From positions 868,001 to 932,000 of the forward strand of contig JAMSLZ010000009.1 in NCBI GenBank assembly GCA_026027325.1: a stretch of 64,000 nt of DNA, in the 5' to 3' direction. Each line of letters opens with the position of its first letter. Position 1 is the first letter of the stretch. Shown one piece after another: positions 46,831 to 59,857 of this stretch. The notes below the pieces were generated by a model. The model saw nothing but the letters and a program-made list of their open reading frames with translations, searched no databases and had not been told where the DNA came from. Origin of the DNA: Actinomucor elegans (lineage: Eukaryota > Mucoromycota > Mucoromycetes > Mucorales > Mucoraceae). A program made the translations under genes and the position numbers.

Positions 46831-48809
46831 GTCATCCTTCTCTTCTTAAGTGAAAGAGAATGACTAGACTAGTAGTTCAACTATCATGAGAGGTAAATAT
46901 ACCTATGTATAAAAGAACACTAACTTATCATATTTGTGTAATTCTGCAACTCCGAGTTCTCATACCAGAACTTGATTTAATAGAGCACGATTAAGAGTTC
47001 ACTATATAGGTTGCTAGTGTATCTACTGAATTAGGTATATTAATATTGCTATTTCAAACATATTTTCATATCAAAATTTATGACAAAAAAGAAAAGAGAA
47101 TGTTAGAATAGGATTTTATTACCAGTCCTTGTAATAAATGGTTGTATTTACTGGGGAAATAGTTTAGTAATGAAAAAACAAGGATATAACGGCGATTGTC
47201 AGCATCAGGAGCGTAGTTATATATATGTATGCATATAATAGTAGTGAAAAAGAAAGTCAACATTGTAAGTTGATCAGAGTGTGGAAGAAATAATCAAAGT
47301 CTAAGGGCTGTAATCCGTGCTATGTATCTTCAAGGACAGGTCCTTTAATAGCTTCTCTTCAAGGATGAACTTCCCTTCTTTGTACTTATTTTCGCTATTG
47401 TAAGCCTTCACCTAACGAGAATAACTAAATGGTTAACTATGATCACGATAAGAACTTTTCAAACATAAAAAAAAGAAATTATATTGAACCAACATAAGTC
47501 CAACCAAGCATCATTGAGCATTGAATGCATGATATATCTCGTACTCGATGTAATCCAGTCGTCATTTCTCTATCTTCGGCTTTACCTAGTTTGATATTCA
47601 CTCTGTCCAGAACTGCGTAAGTATACAGTATATCTCTAATAAATACAAGAAGTACCTACACTGTTTCGAATAGAAAAGCCTGACCGTGTTGACCTTGAAA
47701 ATGCTATAAAAAAACACGCAAGAGATAATGTGAGCATTATGAAGTCATACTAGACTTGAGTTGCTCCTATCAAACAAGAAGATGCATACTCTAGATATAA
47801 TAGAATCAGAAGTCGCCAAGTGACTACCACACTTGAAGCATCCATATACAGAAGAACTGTCGTCTAGATAAACACGATACGCTAACCCCATTCTTTTTTT
47901 CCCTTCTATTTTTGTAATACGACTTGTCTATACAACTCTTCGGCTATCTTCTATATTCACAAATACTAAAGAAGCAAACCAATAATGAAAGTTATAAAGA
48001 AAAAAATGAAAAATTGGTTGGCTGACTGTTTAAGAGTAAAAGGTATATAGTACTAATAAAACGGAATGTTATAATTGAATACGCAGTAGAAAAGAGGAGA
48101 AAAAAAGGAAGTCTGCTTCAAAAAATTAGGGTTTTATCGACAATGAGACTCGTCACATTAAATCTGTCAGATGATTAGACAATTTATTTTTGGGCTAATA
48201 ATACTTCAGAACAATGCTCACGATATGTCTCAATTTACAATTTTGATCCTGCTTAAATCTAATTTTTAGTCTTATTTAATTTGCTCAAGCTTTGATCCAA
48301 ATAACATTTTTAAATTCTCTATGCTTTGAACAGTAGCCATTAGGGAAGGGATAATTTCATTCGATTCAATATCAAAACAGTGCAGTGATTACTTTTCTAT
48401 GCAAACCGCTATTCTCAGCCAACATAGTCAATCTAAATTTGGTGATACCAAGAAAACCCTATCATTAAATCAGAGAAGCGGACAGTATGTATACATGATT
48501 AAATACACGGAAAGCAGTCAATAGAATAAAAGAATCAGGGTAAATCCTTGGTTATTCCTAAATGCAGAGACTCTTTTCAAACATGGATTGCAAATCAGAT
48601 GCGACATGTCAACTTTCTGAGCGTAAGTTAAAACGCAATTTTCATTAGTCAATCAGCAATTATATATTTTCTGCAATTTTGAATACTCCTAATACATTGA
48701 CTTATACCAAGATACCACTAAACTGAATCAGCTGTACTATCTATTTTAATTTCTAGAGTATTGTTCATCAACAAGACGAATACGACGTTATATGTGTTAG
48801 TCATTTTTG

Positions 48810-49070
48810 ACTTTGATTGTCCGTTAGCGAATTATACTATGGTAACATTAAAGATAGTGATGAGCTGTCAATCAGAAATGCCAGTGAATTTATGGATCCA
48901 CATTCCTTATTGATAGTGTATAACAAAGTACAATAATATTGGAGCAGCTACCCAACCAACTGGTTTCTGCAATTGGAAGCATTTGGTAATAGGACAAATC
49001 AGCGTTTATCACCGTACCAATCAGTGATGCACCATATATTCAGTGTTTGGCGCCTTGGGACTGGAAACTT
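48810..49070 (+). repeat. Degenerate repeat, copy 1 (pair with 50770-51040)
   Basis: Blocks such as TTGATTGTCCGTTAGC, GTCAATCAGAAA, TGGATCC and GCGTTTATCACC recur in the same order at 50770-51040 (TTGATAGTTCGTTAGC, GCCAATCAGAAA, TGGGTCC, GCATTTATCGCC). An old duplicated element of unknown type. Confidence 0.5.
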
Positions 49071-49267
49071 TTTTTATTTATTTAATATAGTACTTGTCTC
49101 TTATAATACGAAACTATTGATCTAGATACTTTTATTATCGATGTTAGTTTTCCAGCTACTCTAGTTACTCAAGAAATACAGAGACATTGGAAATGAAAGG
49201 ATTTAGAAAACATTGCAAGGAGGAGGGGAGAATATAGCTTTAAGTGCAACTTTTCAAATCTATATTA

Positions 49268-49743
49268 CTAATTAGAGTGATGCTATTTGGGCTACAAAAT
49301 CTGCTCGTGAAGAAATTTCAACTAAATCGAGCTTGAATAATGCCGTCTACTATATTAACGGAATGCGATACTTGTAGATGTAAAAAAAAAGCGCCTAAGA
49401 ATTCAACTTTTCTATACAAGAAGTATGCTTCAGGATCTTATCTATAATTCTAAATAATTGCCATGATGAGCTTCAGTGAAGTTCACCGGTTTCTTTACCT
49501 TTTTAATATTTGAACTCGATAGGATTCAACCAATTTTCTTAATAAACTATCTTTTGGCATCTTTTTATGTTAAATTACTGAGTTACACCTTTTTATGCCT
49601 CAGACCAAACGACTTGATCACAAAAAAATTTATTTTTACGTCTACAAGTATCGCATTCCATTAATATAGTAGACAGCATTATTCAAGCTCGATTTAGTTG
49701 GAATTCCTTCAGGATCAGATTTTGTAGTCCAAATAGTGCTACC
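49268..49743. mobile_element. MITE-like element with ~115-bp inverted repeats
   Basis: 49275-49387 and the reverse complement of 49627-49737 share an arm of about 115 bp at roughly 85-90% identity by eye, including ACTAAATCGAGCTTGAATAA and CTACTATATTAAYGGAATGC. The arms enclose about 240 bp without useful coding potential. The outer ends read TACTAATTA and (complement) TACCAATTA, consistent with a TA target duplication as in Tc1/mariner-like MITEs. Arm ends resemble those of the element at 62987-63850. Confidence 0.7.
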
Positions 49744-50135
49744 CTATTAATTGGTAGTTCAAGCTTAAAAGTGCTCTATAAAAAAATTTAATTTTTGGGA
49801 ATTTGGATCTGAGGGAATCCTTGAACTATTTCTAATAACTTCTTGTTCGTCAAATTATTATAATTTAACACCATATCCAATGGTCAGCGCTTATCCAGAA
49901 TAAAGTACTGTTATTGTTTGATAGAATACAAACCATAGTGACTGATATATCTCGGTTTAATGTCACATCTAATGACTAATACATGTCGTATTTCCTCTAT
50001 TATTATCGAAAATATCCACCTTTTGACAGCTGATGATACCTTGATATGTTATAATTCATACATTATTAGTCATTTTTTTTACTAGTAGTCTTATTGGTAC
50101 ATGGCCAATGATCATATATGTAAAAGTTTTTTAGG

Positions 50136-50414
50136 CTAATCACTCATTAATGGGAATCGGTGGTATGTTAGTGTGATACTCAAAAGTACCATCAAAATAC
50201 AGGACGCGTTCTTAATAATGAAATTGAATGTACGTTGATAAACTCCAATCCAGACTAATAGATATATAAAGACACCTATTTTTCTTCGCCATAATGACTC
50301 ACTCCTTGTATCTTTAATAAAGGGAATTCCAAGTCTCATTTCTTGTTTAAATTCTCTTAATCCATCAGAGTATAGTGGATGCTCAGATGGAACTACAGAA
50401 TTGAATGTAGTCAT
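50136..50414 (-). pseudogene. Possible coding relic, unknown family
   Basis: A 92-codon minus-strand frame with a protein-like start (MTTFNSVVPSEHPLYSDGLR, EFKQEMRLGIPFIKDT) that becomes hydrophobic and low-complexity. It sits between two copies of the dispersed ~90-bp repeat. Probably the remains of a repeated lineage-specific gene; no domain recognised. Confidence 0.2.
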
Positions 50415-50769
50415 CCATCTAATTGTAACTTATTCAGTATGCTATAATCAACAATAGTTGATTACATTTTTGGTGTATTTCGCATAAACTAGATGGCATG
50501 ATCTATAAATCTCTTGAACAATCTCGGCCAAACATCGCATCTGATTAATAATCCATGTTCAGATAGTTACTTCATCTGGGAGAGCCAAGGATCTATTCTC
50601 ATTTTCCACTTTTTATTTACATGAATTTTTAATTACACTCTTCATATAGTTAATCAGTTGTCTATACTATTCTCTGTCATCTTGGATATCCTTGATACGT
50701 TGAACAACATTAAAATATTACTAATAAAACAAAAATCGACTATACTGTTCAGTTTTCATCAAGCATAAT

Positions 50770-51040
50770 ATCCGCCTATGGGGCCTAATATGGCATGTAC
50801 ACGTCAGCCGTTGTTGGGCTTTGATAGTTCGTTAGCAAGCGTTGATACGACAGAAATGAACTGCCAATCAGAAACATCAGTCGTTAATGGGTCCGCATTT
50901 CCTTTGACAGTGTGTGACAAAATACAAGAATCTCGGAACAAGTACCGACCGACTGATTTTCACAAGTCGAGGCACTTGGGTAAAGGAGGTAAATAAACAA
51001 GGTAGCATTTATCGCCATGCTCCAAGAGCTATATAAGCTC
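50770..51040 (+). repeat. Degenerate repeat, copy 2 (pair with 48810-49070)
   Basis: Second member of the pair described at 48810-49070. A 72-codon open frame (50778-50996) is present but its counterpart in copy 1 is broken, so it is not called as a gene. Confidence 0.5.
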
Positions 51041-52014
51041 ATTTAATTTCGGGACAACCACCAAATTGATCCGATATGTGCTAATCAGTTACTTGGCGTT
51101 TAGAGACTAATATAAAGTACATAATGTTCCACTCAACTATGATGTAGTACGTGCTGTTCATATATTCATCTACTATAGATGGTCTTGTTATAATTGACGC
51201 TAATATTTTTCACTATTAATATACGTAAAGCTGTAAGTTTACGCTAAACTAAACAAATCTCATGCACATATGACAATCAAAAGTGATGCCGAGTGAAACC
51301 TATAGCTACGTTACGTTAATTTATGTCGCATATATTTTAGATATTTGATCGGATTATATCTTCAGGACACCTACTATATATCCAAATTTAGTGTTAGAGA
51401 GAGATAAACACGCGTCTATTTTTGTTGTCGCAACTAAAGCACGAACTGTATATGGACTCTATATGATCTTGATGCCTCTCTATATTTCAAACATTCAGGC
51501 ATAATCCTGTGGCAACTTCTACATGTCTCATGATATATCGAAACACGCATATTCTCGAGGTTTTTCTTGGCTCAGTCTATCTTCAAGTGTCAATATATGA
51601 GTGAAGCTTCACAGTATCTCTATAATAAACCACAGACCATACCCAGAAGAATGAATTCGCTTCCGATTAAGACTTCTTTTTCAAGTTCAGACTTGGGTGC
51701 AGTAAGGCTTACTTGTAATAATCAAAAAAAGGTTTTTCTTCTTCTTTCCCCTCTTCCCCTCTTCTCCTCTTCTTATTTCATTTATACCTTATATACATCT
51801 ATTATTACTTTCTTCTTTCTTCCCTTCTATTATTTGTACTGTTTCTTTCTTTTTTTTTGTTTGACAATAGTACATACAAATCATATATCGAAAGAAAAGA
51901 AACATACAGGAACACTTTATATAAAGTGAAAAAGATACCTTGATAGTTACCCGACCCAAAAAAATTTTCTCGGCTTTTTGGTTTTGGTTTTTTTAGATAC
52001 TCTCAAAGACTATT

Positions 52015-55000
52015 ATGACTGATTCAGAAACAAGATCGCCTTCATCAGTATACACGAAAAGAGTCGAGTTAAAGAACTCTTCTCAGCAAAGACACAGGTA
52101 AAACATATAAAATGCATAATTTATAGCAATTAATGCGTATATTAGTGATTTGACCGACTATCAAGAAGAAGAACTGGATCAAGTAGAGGAATTAGATAAT
52201 ATTACAGACAATAGAAGCAACCTGACTTTGATGTCCACTTTACGTCGACCTCGTGCTGAAACAATGCCGACCCAATCAACTTCATTTCCTTATAATACAG
52301 CAACAGATCATCTATCGATTGATCCTACACGTCCTCCACCTCAGCAGTCTTGTTCCTTTTTTGATAAGCATTGGCTAGGTGAATCGCTTCAAAGCCCTAC
52401 TACGCCTACCACTGACCAATTGCTGAAGGGAGATGATAATAACACAATTGCAAGCACATTTGCTTCTTTAGGATTAGATGAACACCACGCTTCTCCTACA
52501 ATCTCTGCACCCAGCATAATGCAACAACATCAACAGCAACATCAACAGCAGCAGCAAATTCATACCAGCCACTCTTATTCTTCTCTACAAAGTCTATCCA
52601 AGCATCAACAACAAGAGTGGGATGCTATGACCTATTATCGCGGTGAAGACCTTCGTTCTTCAGTTGCAAACCTTCGATATCAACAACAGCAGCAACAGAA
52701 CAGACCGCGTGCTATGAGTGCTGTTGATCAGGCAGTGGAAGATACCAATTCTCATTTACCTCAACGATCAATCTGGTATTCTGATCTTAATAACAATAAG
52801 CAATCATTTAATCAACGCCCATTTTTGAGAAGTTCAAATAGTAGTGCTGATTTATTGGAAATGATTGCTCGACAGAGAAAAGCAACTGCTACAGCTGCCA
52901 ATTCTCCTAGTGGCTCGCATGTAGCCATCCATAGTGAAGATATGCAATCCATCGACGGTCTTGGTACTGGCTGGACAGGGGTTAGTTACTATTTAACTAG
53001 TTTCCTTATTGTACTAATAATAGCTTATAGGATTCTTTTACAGCGGGAGGAAGTCTATCTTCATCTTATGAACACTCCAATAGTAGTATGATGATGATGG
53101 ATGACAACTCAGCCACAACAGAACAAGTTCCAACGCGATCTTTATGGCTTGGTCAACTTGAGCTGACAAATCAAACTTCCAATGAACTTAATATGATCTT
53201 TTCCAAGTTTGGTTTGATTGAAAGCATTCGAATCCTGCCTGATCGAGAGTGTGCTTTTGTCAATTTCTCGACTGTAGAAGAGGCCATTCGTGCTCGAGAT
53301 TTTTTGGTTCAAAAGATGGGCAGTCGACTATTTGCTCATTCTCTGGCTACTGTCAAGGTTGGATTTGGTAAATCGGATGCTGTACCACAGCAAACCCCAC
53401 CTCAATCTTCTCCAACAAACATCAATACCACTACTACTACTACTACTACTACTGCTACTACTACTACTGCCAACTTTGAAAATGCTCAAGGCCCAACAAG
53501 AGCTTTATGTAGGTTGATGAAATCATATTATCTGCTTTAATTAATCAATTATACTAGGGGTTGGTAATATCCCAATGAATACAACACAAGCTGCCTTAGG
53601 TTCTATCTTTAGCTCATTTGGTATGATTGAATCCATTCGCGTCTTGACTCATAAAAACTGTGGTTTTATCAATTTCTATACTCAAGAAGATGCCATTAAA
53701 GCAAAAAGAGCACTTCAAAACCGAGAAATCATGGGCCCAGGCACAGGTACGGTCAGAATAGGTTTTGCCAAAGTGCCTGCAGTCAAATCAACCCAACAAA
53801 CACAACAGCAGCAGCAACAACAACAAACAACTGGCGGTCTTGTTATGTCGGATGCTGGTTTTCAATATCCTTCAGAGGTCGTACCATCAGTGGAAGATTG
53901 GCCATCAAAGATATTTCAAAATGAAGATCTTCAACAGCAACAGCAGCAACAGCAAATGATGCTCTATATGATGGAGATGATGGGTAATAATAATGTAGTT
54001 TCTGCTATGGTAGCTGAACGTAAGTTGATCATGCAAGATTTTGGTGAAGAAGATTCGGATGGTCCGACGTTTGACGGTAATATATATATATATATATACA
54101 AATCTATATTTAAAAAAAAACGCGTCTCCTTATTATATATATACATAGGTCTTCATTTCCCTGAAAGTTATTATCATAGTATTCCAGCTGCTCCAGAGTT
54201 GGGTCAGTCAAGAAAGGTAGATATTTCGCGCCTAAGAGACATTCGAAAGAGACTGGATACTGGGCATATCTCGACTAAAGAATTGGAAGCCATTGCAGTT
54301 GAATGTGTTGATGAATTGGTTGAACTTTGCAGTGGTAAAATCCTTTCGGAAGGATATATATACTTTTATGTTAATCTATTTGTGCATATTATTATAGATT
54401 ACATTGGCAATACAGTGATTCAACGCTTATTCGAACGATGCTCAGAAATGACTAAATCAATCATGTTGGAAGCAGTAGCACCTTTCTTGGCTTCAATTGG
54501 TGTCCACAAGAATGGCACATGGGCAGCTCAAAAGATCATCGACACCGCGCGTTTACCTGCTCAAATCGCCTTGATTTGCAGCCACATTAAACACTATGTC
54601 CCAGCACTTTTACTAGATCAATTCGGCAACTACGTAGTTCAATGCTGTTTGGGTCTTGGCCCCACACGTAACCAATTTATTTTTGATGCTATTGTTGATT
54701 CTTGTTGGGAGATTGCACAGGGTCGATTTGGCGCACGAGCCGTACGAGCCACACTGGAATCACCTCATGTGACAAAAAGACAGCAGGTAACTTATCAATT
54801 GTCAACTCAATTTATACTAAACTCACTGTTCTGTTGCCTTATTTACCCTTAGAAATATGTAGCTGCTTCACTTGTGCAACATGCTTTGCTATTGGCCACT
54901 AATGCCAATGGAGCACTTTTGTTAATTTGGTTACTGGATACTTCAGGTATCCCTGGTCGCTATCGTGTTCTAGCTCCCCGACTTTTACCTCATCTTTCTC

Positions 55001-55545
55001 GTCTTTGTACTCATAAACTCGCCTCCCTTACTGTATTGAAGCTCATCAACCAACGTCAAGAACCTGAAGCGCGTACCTTGATCCTTGACGCGTTATTTTT
55101 CAATAATACGTCACAGGAAGTTATTGATGAAGTACTTCATGATCAAGTGCATGGTGTTAGTCTAGTACAAAAGATCCTATCAAGCTCTTACATTGAGCTT
55201 CGTGAACGACAGCGTATTGCTGAGCGCGTTAAACAGCTTCTAGGCAAGCTGAAGTTGCAGCATGTACAAGGTTACAAGCGACTCATGGAAGAAATCAATA
55301 TGGTGATGGTAGATTCTGCTCCCGGCGCTAGTTTGGGGGTTACTCTACCTGGTCAATTCTCAATCAGTCCTGGATTGGCTGCTGCGTTGCAGAGTAAGTA
55401 TCGCGTCACAACAACTGGTGATGGAGATGAATCTTCTGAGGATCAAACTGCTGCCATGGTGGCTAATTTCTATGCCGCTGCCGCCGCTGCCGCTGCCGCT
55501 GCAGCAGCTACTCCTCCTCCTCCCCCTCCAACCAAAGATCAATAG
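52015..55545 (+). CDS. RRM + PUF-repeat RNA-binding protein (JSN1/PUF2 type)
   Basis: Seven exons (52015-52097, 52146-52980, 53031-53508, 53558-54076, 54149-54334, 54398-54786, 54853-55545) give about 1060 residues; all phases agree. Residues 1-320 are Gln/Ser/Thr-rich and disordered. RRM1 starts RSLWLGQLELTNQ (about 342-420) with ECAFVNFSTVEEA; RRM2 starts RALWVGNIPMNTT (about 463-540) with KNCGFINFYTQEDA, its start formed across an intron. Poly-Q stretches follow, then Pumilio/PUF helical repeats (about 655-930) with DYIGNTVIQRLFERC, HKNGTWAAQKII, DQFGNYVVQCCLG and GRFGARAVRATLE. Tandem RRM plus PUF is the architecture of yeast Jsn1/Puf2, which bind mRNA 3' UTRs for decay, localisation or translational control. 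The tail is poly-Ala/poly-Pro. Confidence 0.93.
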
Positions 55546-56734
55546 TCAAGAGATATTCTTATGATACCCTAGCAATACCCCAGCACTTTCCCTTACCAAA
55601 AAAAAAAAAAAAACCTCCACTTTTTATTATTATATCCTTTCGTTATCCCGCACATCCTTTTATTTATTTTGCACAAACCAATTTTTCTTTTCTTTTTTTT
55701 TTTTTGCATCTTTATACACTTTCCTTACATAAAATACCATCACTTATTTGCAATACATAAAAACGCACACTCGCACACCTACACACCCACCCACCCACAC
55801 TCAAAAGCAATGTTTCTTCCACTCTATCCCCTTGTCTAATATTTATATGAGAGAAAGTATATACAAAACCCCAACACTCCAAAAAACACACACACACACA
55901 CACCCACCTAATATATTATTATATATAATTTCCATGCTACTTTTAAACAACTACAATAAAAAAAAATTGAAAAGCTGACAAAAACTTTATTGATTGTGCT
56001 TGAATGAAATTGAACACAGCTAGTTCTCGATATGTAACACATTACGCAAGAACCACTGAATGAATGAAATTATAAATGATTAATGTTCATCTAATAAGGG
56101 CATAGAAAATCAATTGCAATAATTATTGGTGATTTACTAGATGTAGCATCCCTTTCTAACCACAGAATACTAGTCAAATGTAACATCAAGCCAAGATCTG
56201 TCAAAGATCACAAGTTCGCAATGTCGAGTCATTAATTATTGGAGGGAGAGAAGGAGTTTAAATTTTGTATCTGTCAGGTACCAAAAAAATTATGCTGTAC
56301 AAAAAAAAAAGATCATAATATAAAAACGTCATCGGACCCTAATGAAGTTTTATACACTTAGTATGCTTTACCAAATGCCGAATCGCCTTTCAAACAGGAT
56401 ATATTTTACAAGAACTTGCGAATAAAACCCTTGCTCTAGAGAGCAAAGACATTGTGACTACAACTGACTTCTGAAGCCTGCTAATACACAATATAGTAAC
56501 CACATCATTAAATAAAGCGCTATATATATATTCCTTTCTATGAGAGCAAAAATATAACTCAATCTATATATACAAAGTTGAAAATGAGTTTATCAAAGAA
56601 CCATGAACTAAATACTTAACCATCACGACAGATCAATGAAAATGATGCAGCGCTCAATTACCTTTTTTTGGCTCAGAATTAAGTGTAAAATGAATATCGT
56701 CATTATGGAATATAAAAGGGATTTTAGCAATTAA
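55546..56734. other. 3' flank and spacer after the PUF gene
   Basis: A-, T- and CACACA-rich sequence (55590-55970) that is probably the PUF gene 3' UTR and its surroundings, followed by A+T-rich spacer. No gene seen. A degenerate piece of the dispersed repeat may lie near 56165-56190. Confidence 0.55.
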
Positions 56735-59040
56735 TGAAAATACACCAACAAATCCGTACCCAGCTTCGCCGACTCATCCACCAACGCCATTGCAAAAAAT
56801 GGCGGGAATTCTGTAACCTAATGGCCACAGAGGATTACTCTAAAGCCCTGAACAGAATAACCAAAATTCGAAAAGGTTGCATATAAATACTTTCTTCTTC
56901 AGTACCAGAAAGTCCAAAAGTAGCGGCTGACACCATGGTCCACCAACTAGAAGCCACTTTTAGTGGCATAGTACTACCCAGTAATGTATCATATTCACTG
57001 CTTAACCCCTCACATCCCTTTGAAGATGACCCACCTTTTACAATGGAAGTTATCACAGCAGTCATCTGTTTATTATCAAAGAAAAATCATCAAGAATAGA
57101 CCACCTCCGTATTGAAACATTACAATCTTCCCATACAATCATTACATCAATTCTTTTTAGATTGTTTAAACTTTGTTGGTGATGGTCATACACCCCCTCA
57201 AACTAAAGAATAGCACAATTTATATCTATCTATAAAAAAGGAACTTCATCCGATCCTGCAAAATATCGCTCTATAAGTCTACCATTTATCTTTAAAAGAA
57301 TCCTAGAATACCGTCTTAAGTATCCACTACAACATGAAACTCCTCAGCTGGATATCACCCAAGGAGGGTTTCGAGCATGTCACAGCTCATTAGATCAAGC
57401 CCTTTGCCTATCAGAAATCTGCAGCATCCTCAAGCACCACTACCATATTACACCAGTACTTGTATTCTTAGACATAAAATCAGCATATGATACAGCTGAC
57501 AGACGAATGATTTGGAAACTTTTTACAGTCACCATGACACCTGCCCTATTATCCCTACTACAAAACATTATCGATGATGTTTTCATTGAAGTTCTCTTAG
57601 CCAATAACTCCTCGTATCGTTTTCAACCTGTCACTGGTACCTTACAAGGTTCCATACTTTCTCCATTCCTTTATTCATACTATATGAATATCCTATCACT
57701 TACCATTTGCTCTTATTCCCTCAATAATAATACTTCATCCTTACAATTAGCTCTCTTCATCAATTGCCTACTCTATGCTGATAATGTTACTCTCATTTCC
57801 ACTGCTAACATTTTACAATCATTACTAACATTATGTAGATAACACAGTCAATCTCTTGGCTACTGCCGGGACCCGACCAAATGTGTATAGTCCGTCTGAT
57901 AAACCACGTCAATACACTTATGCAATCAACTCATCCCCAAACAAGCTATTCTCTTCTTGGAATCCCCTTCAAACCAAATGGTATTCTTTCTCCTTTAAAA
58001 CTCGTTCGCCACAACACAAACAAAGCTGACAGATCCCTCTAACTACTTTCATCCATAGGCTCAATTCCTCCGGCTTCTCAAAAGCCCTTGCCTGCCGAAT
58101 ATATCAACATATTATCTGTCGTCAACTCGAATACGGTTTGACAAGTCTCATATTTATAGGTTCCCAAACGTACTCTTGAAATTAGCCCGAAATACGGCCC
58201 TACGTCGAATATATGGTGTCTCCATTATTGCCTCTACTAAGATAATACGTCACCTCGCATGTATACAGACTACAAAAAAAAAACCTTCCCATATCCTCCC
58301 AGCCAAATTCATCCTACGTTCCCTTACTCTACCTGATTATGCTCTTCTTTACCATTACCTTCCACTTCTTCAATCCTCCAAATCATCACAGTAGCCCAAA
58401 CTTTCTACAATCTTTGCTGTATTTTTCTCTTGCCGCTAACCCCATACCTTCTGCAATATTTCGCCCTTCAAACATATTTATCTTAAGGAAAATCTCTCTT
58501 TTGCTATGATCAATCGATCCTCTAAACTCTTTTCTCTATGCCGCCAGTCCCTCTCTATTGACCCAATCCTTTGGTTACATATGGCACCAGTAGAAAGAAG
58601 CCGTTGCATCGGCTGGCAATTAGCATGACTCCCTGGAAGAAGCCCTCGACAATGCCAATGCCAGTTTCATCGTCTAACTAAACACCATATCACTCATTGC
58701 CTATGAATGCATCTAAAACTCCATATTCCTTTAACAATCCAAGATCTTATATCTCATATCCTTAACAAAATTCTCAAATCCCTACCCGGAGGTGACAGTC
58801 CCAAGCATTATTGGTCATTTATCTGGCCTATTTTCTCCCGTTTACTATCCGAAGTTGACGCCATGCAGCATTGTGAATCTTCCATCTCTCTGCCCAAAAT
58901 TGCACAGATCCTCCATTTATCCTTTATATTAACAATAATCTATAGTTACCACGCTTTCCTTTTTTCTACTACTTTTCCCTCCTTGATCCTAAAAAGCATT
59001 TTTAGTACTAAACATATTATGAATTGATCTGGTCGGGGCA
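56735..59040 (+). pseudogene. 5'-truncated, decayed LINE of another lineage
   Basis: Translation across stops follows LINE ORF2 in order: a basic segment like residues 380-420 of LINE C ORF2 (RTQLRRLIHQRHCKKW, then REFCNLM), KKGTSSDPAKYRSISLP, ITQGGFRACHSSLDQALC, PVLVFLDIKSAYDTADRRM, GTLQGSILSPFLYSYYMN, LLYADNVTLIS, and a C-terminal Cys/His remnant. The endonuclease half is absent, the usual result of incomplete reverse transcription. Multiple stops and frameshifts make it dead. Sequence divergence from LINEs A-C is large, so it belongs to another or much older LINE family; no tRNA-derived target repeat is seen beside it. Confidence 0.85.
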
Positions 59041-59432
59041 ATAAAGGTGTAAAGATACCGTATGCTCAATTAGAAGCTCATATTTCAAGTAGCAAAATAG
59101 AAAAAAAAATTATAGTTGTAACTCAATAGCTCTTTATACAATATATATTTATTGATAATACATATTCTTGTATAAATAACTCGCAATGTTCTATCAATAC
59201 CTCGAACTATGAGACAATAATTTTGTTCAATATGGTGATGCTTGGTGCGGTAGACTTTTGCTTAAGGGTACCATAAAGTCACAGATTAAATCACTAACGA
59301 ACAGTTCATTATAGTGCAGAAGAAAGCTGGTTTTGGGCGCATCACGCGTTAAACCAAGAAAAAGCTTCAGTTAATTCCAGTTGAATGTCACATTTGATTA
59401 GTGATCCATGCCCAGAATGAATTGCTCTATCG

Positions 59433-59477
<45 letters not shown>

Positions 59478-59857
59478 AAGCTAATTTCAACATCTTTGTT
59501 ATAGTAAATAATCCAATTGAATTTATTAATTCATAATATGAAACAGGCATTTGCTTGCCTTTATCATTTAAACGAAAAGCTCCTTAATTTGTGAAAACAT
59601 AATCTCGTAAGTTCGGCTAAACTAACAGCGGACTAGATGCTTCTATGCGCAGCAATAAGAACAAGAAGGCTCTATGCATAAAGATATGAAAATGATATGT
59701 ATGTAATTGAATTTATTCAGTAATAATGCAGATAATAATGAGAAAATGTGAGGTGGGCTTCCAATTTTTTTCCCCCTTGATAATAGCATGGTAGAAAAAA
59801 TGAAGAGTTATATAGTATGAAGGGGTTGTATGTATATGAGTAATAAAAAGTTATGTT
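59041..59857. other. Spacer with long A-run
   Basis: A+T-rich spacer between the LINE relic and the bZIP gene. It holds one of the clearest copies of the dispersed repeat (59380-59430), directly followed by a 39-bp A-run. The last 100 bp are the 3' flank of the bZIP gene. Confidence 0.6.
59380..59474 (+). repeat. Dispersed repeat copy followed by A39
   Basis: TTGAATGTCACATTTGATTA and then GTGATCCATGCCCAGAATGA match the dispersed repeat consensus; 59436-59474 are all A. The A-run could be a retrotransposed tail, which would make the repeat SINE-like, but the other copies lack it. Confidence 0.6.

Larger units (their letters stand above)
44583..52014. other. Long gene-poor tract with transposon relics
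   Basis: About 7.4 kb without a convincing host gene. Contains a possible TnpB/Fanzor-like relic (46060-46830), two copies of a degenerate repeat pair (48810-49070 and 50770-51040), a MITE-like inverted-repeat element (49268-49743) and several copies of a dispersed ~90-bp repeat. The last 300 bp (from about 51720) are pyrimidine-rich and belong to the PUF gene promoter/5' UTR; the frame 51567-51929 crosses this and looks accidental. Confidence 0.6.

Noticed and set aside
51567..51929. 120-codon frame upstream of the PUF gene
   Set aside because: Second half is pyrimidine-tract translation (Phe/Leu/Tyr-rich); more likely PUF promoter/5' UTR.
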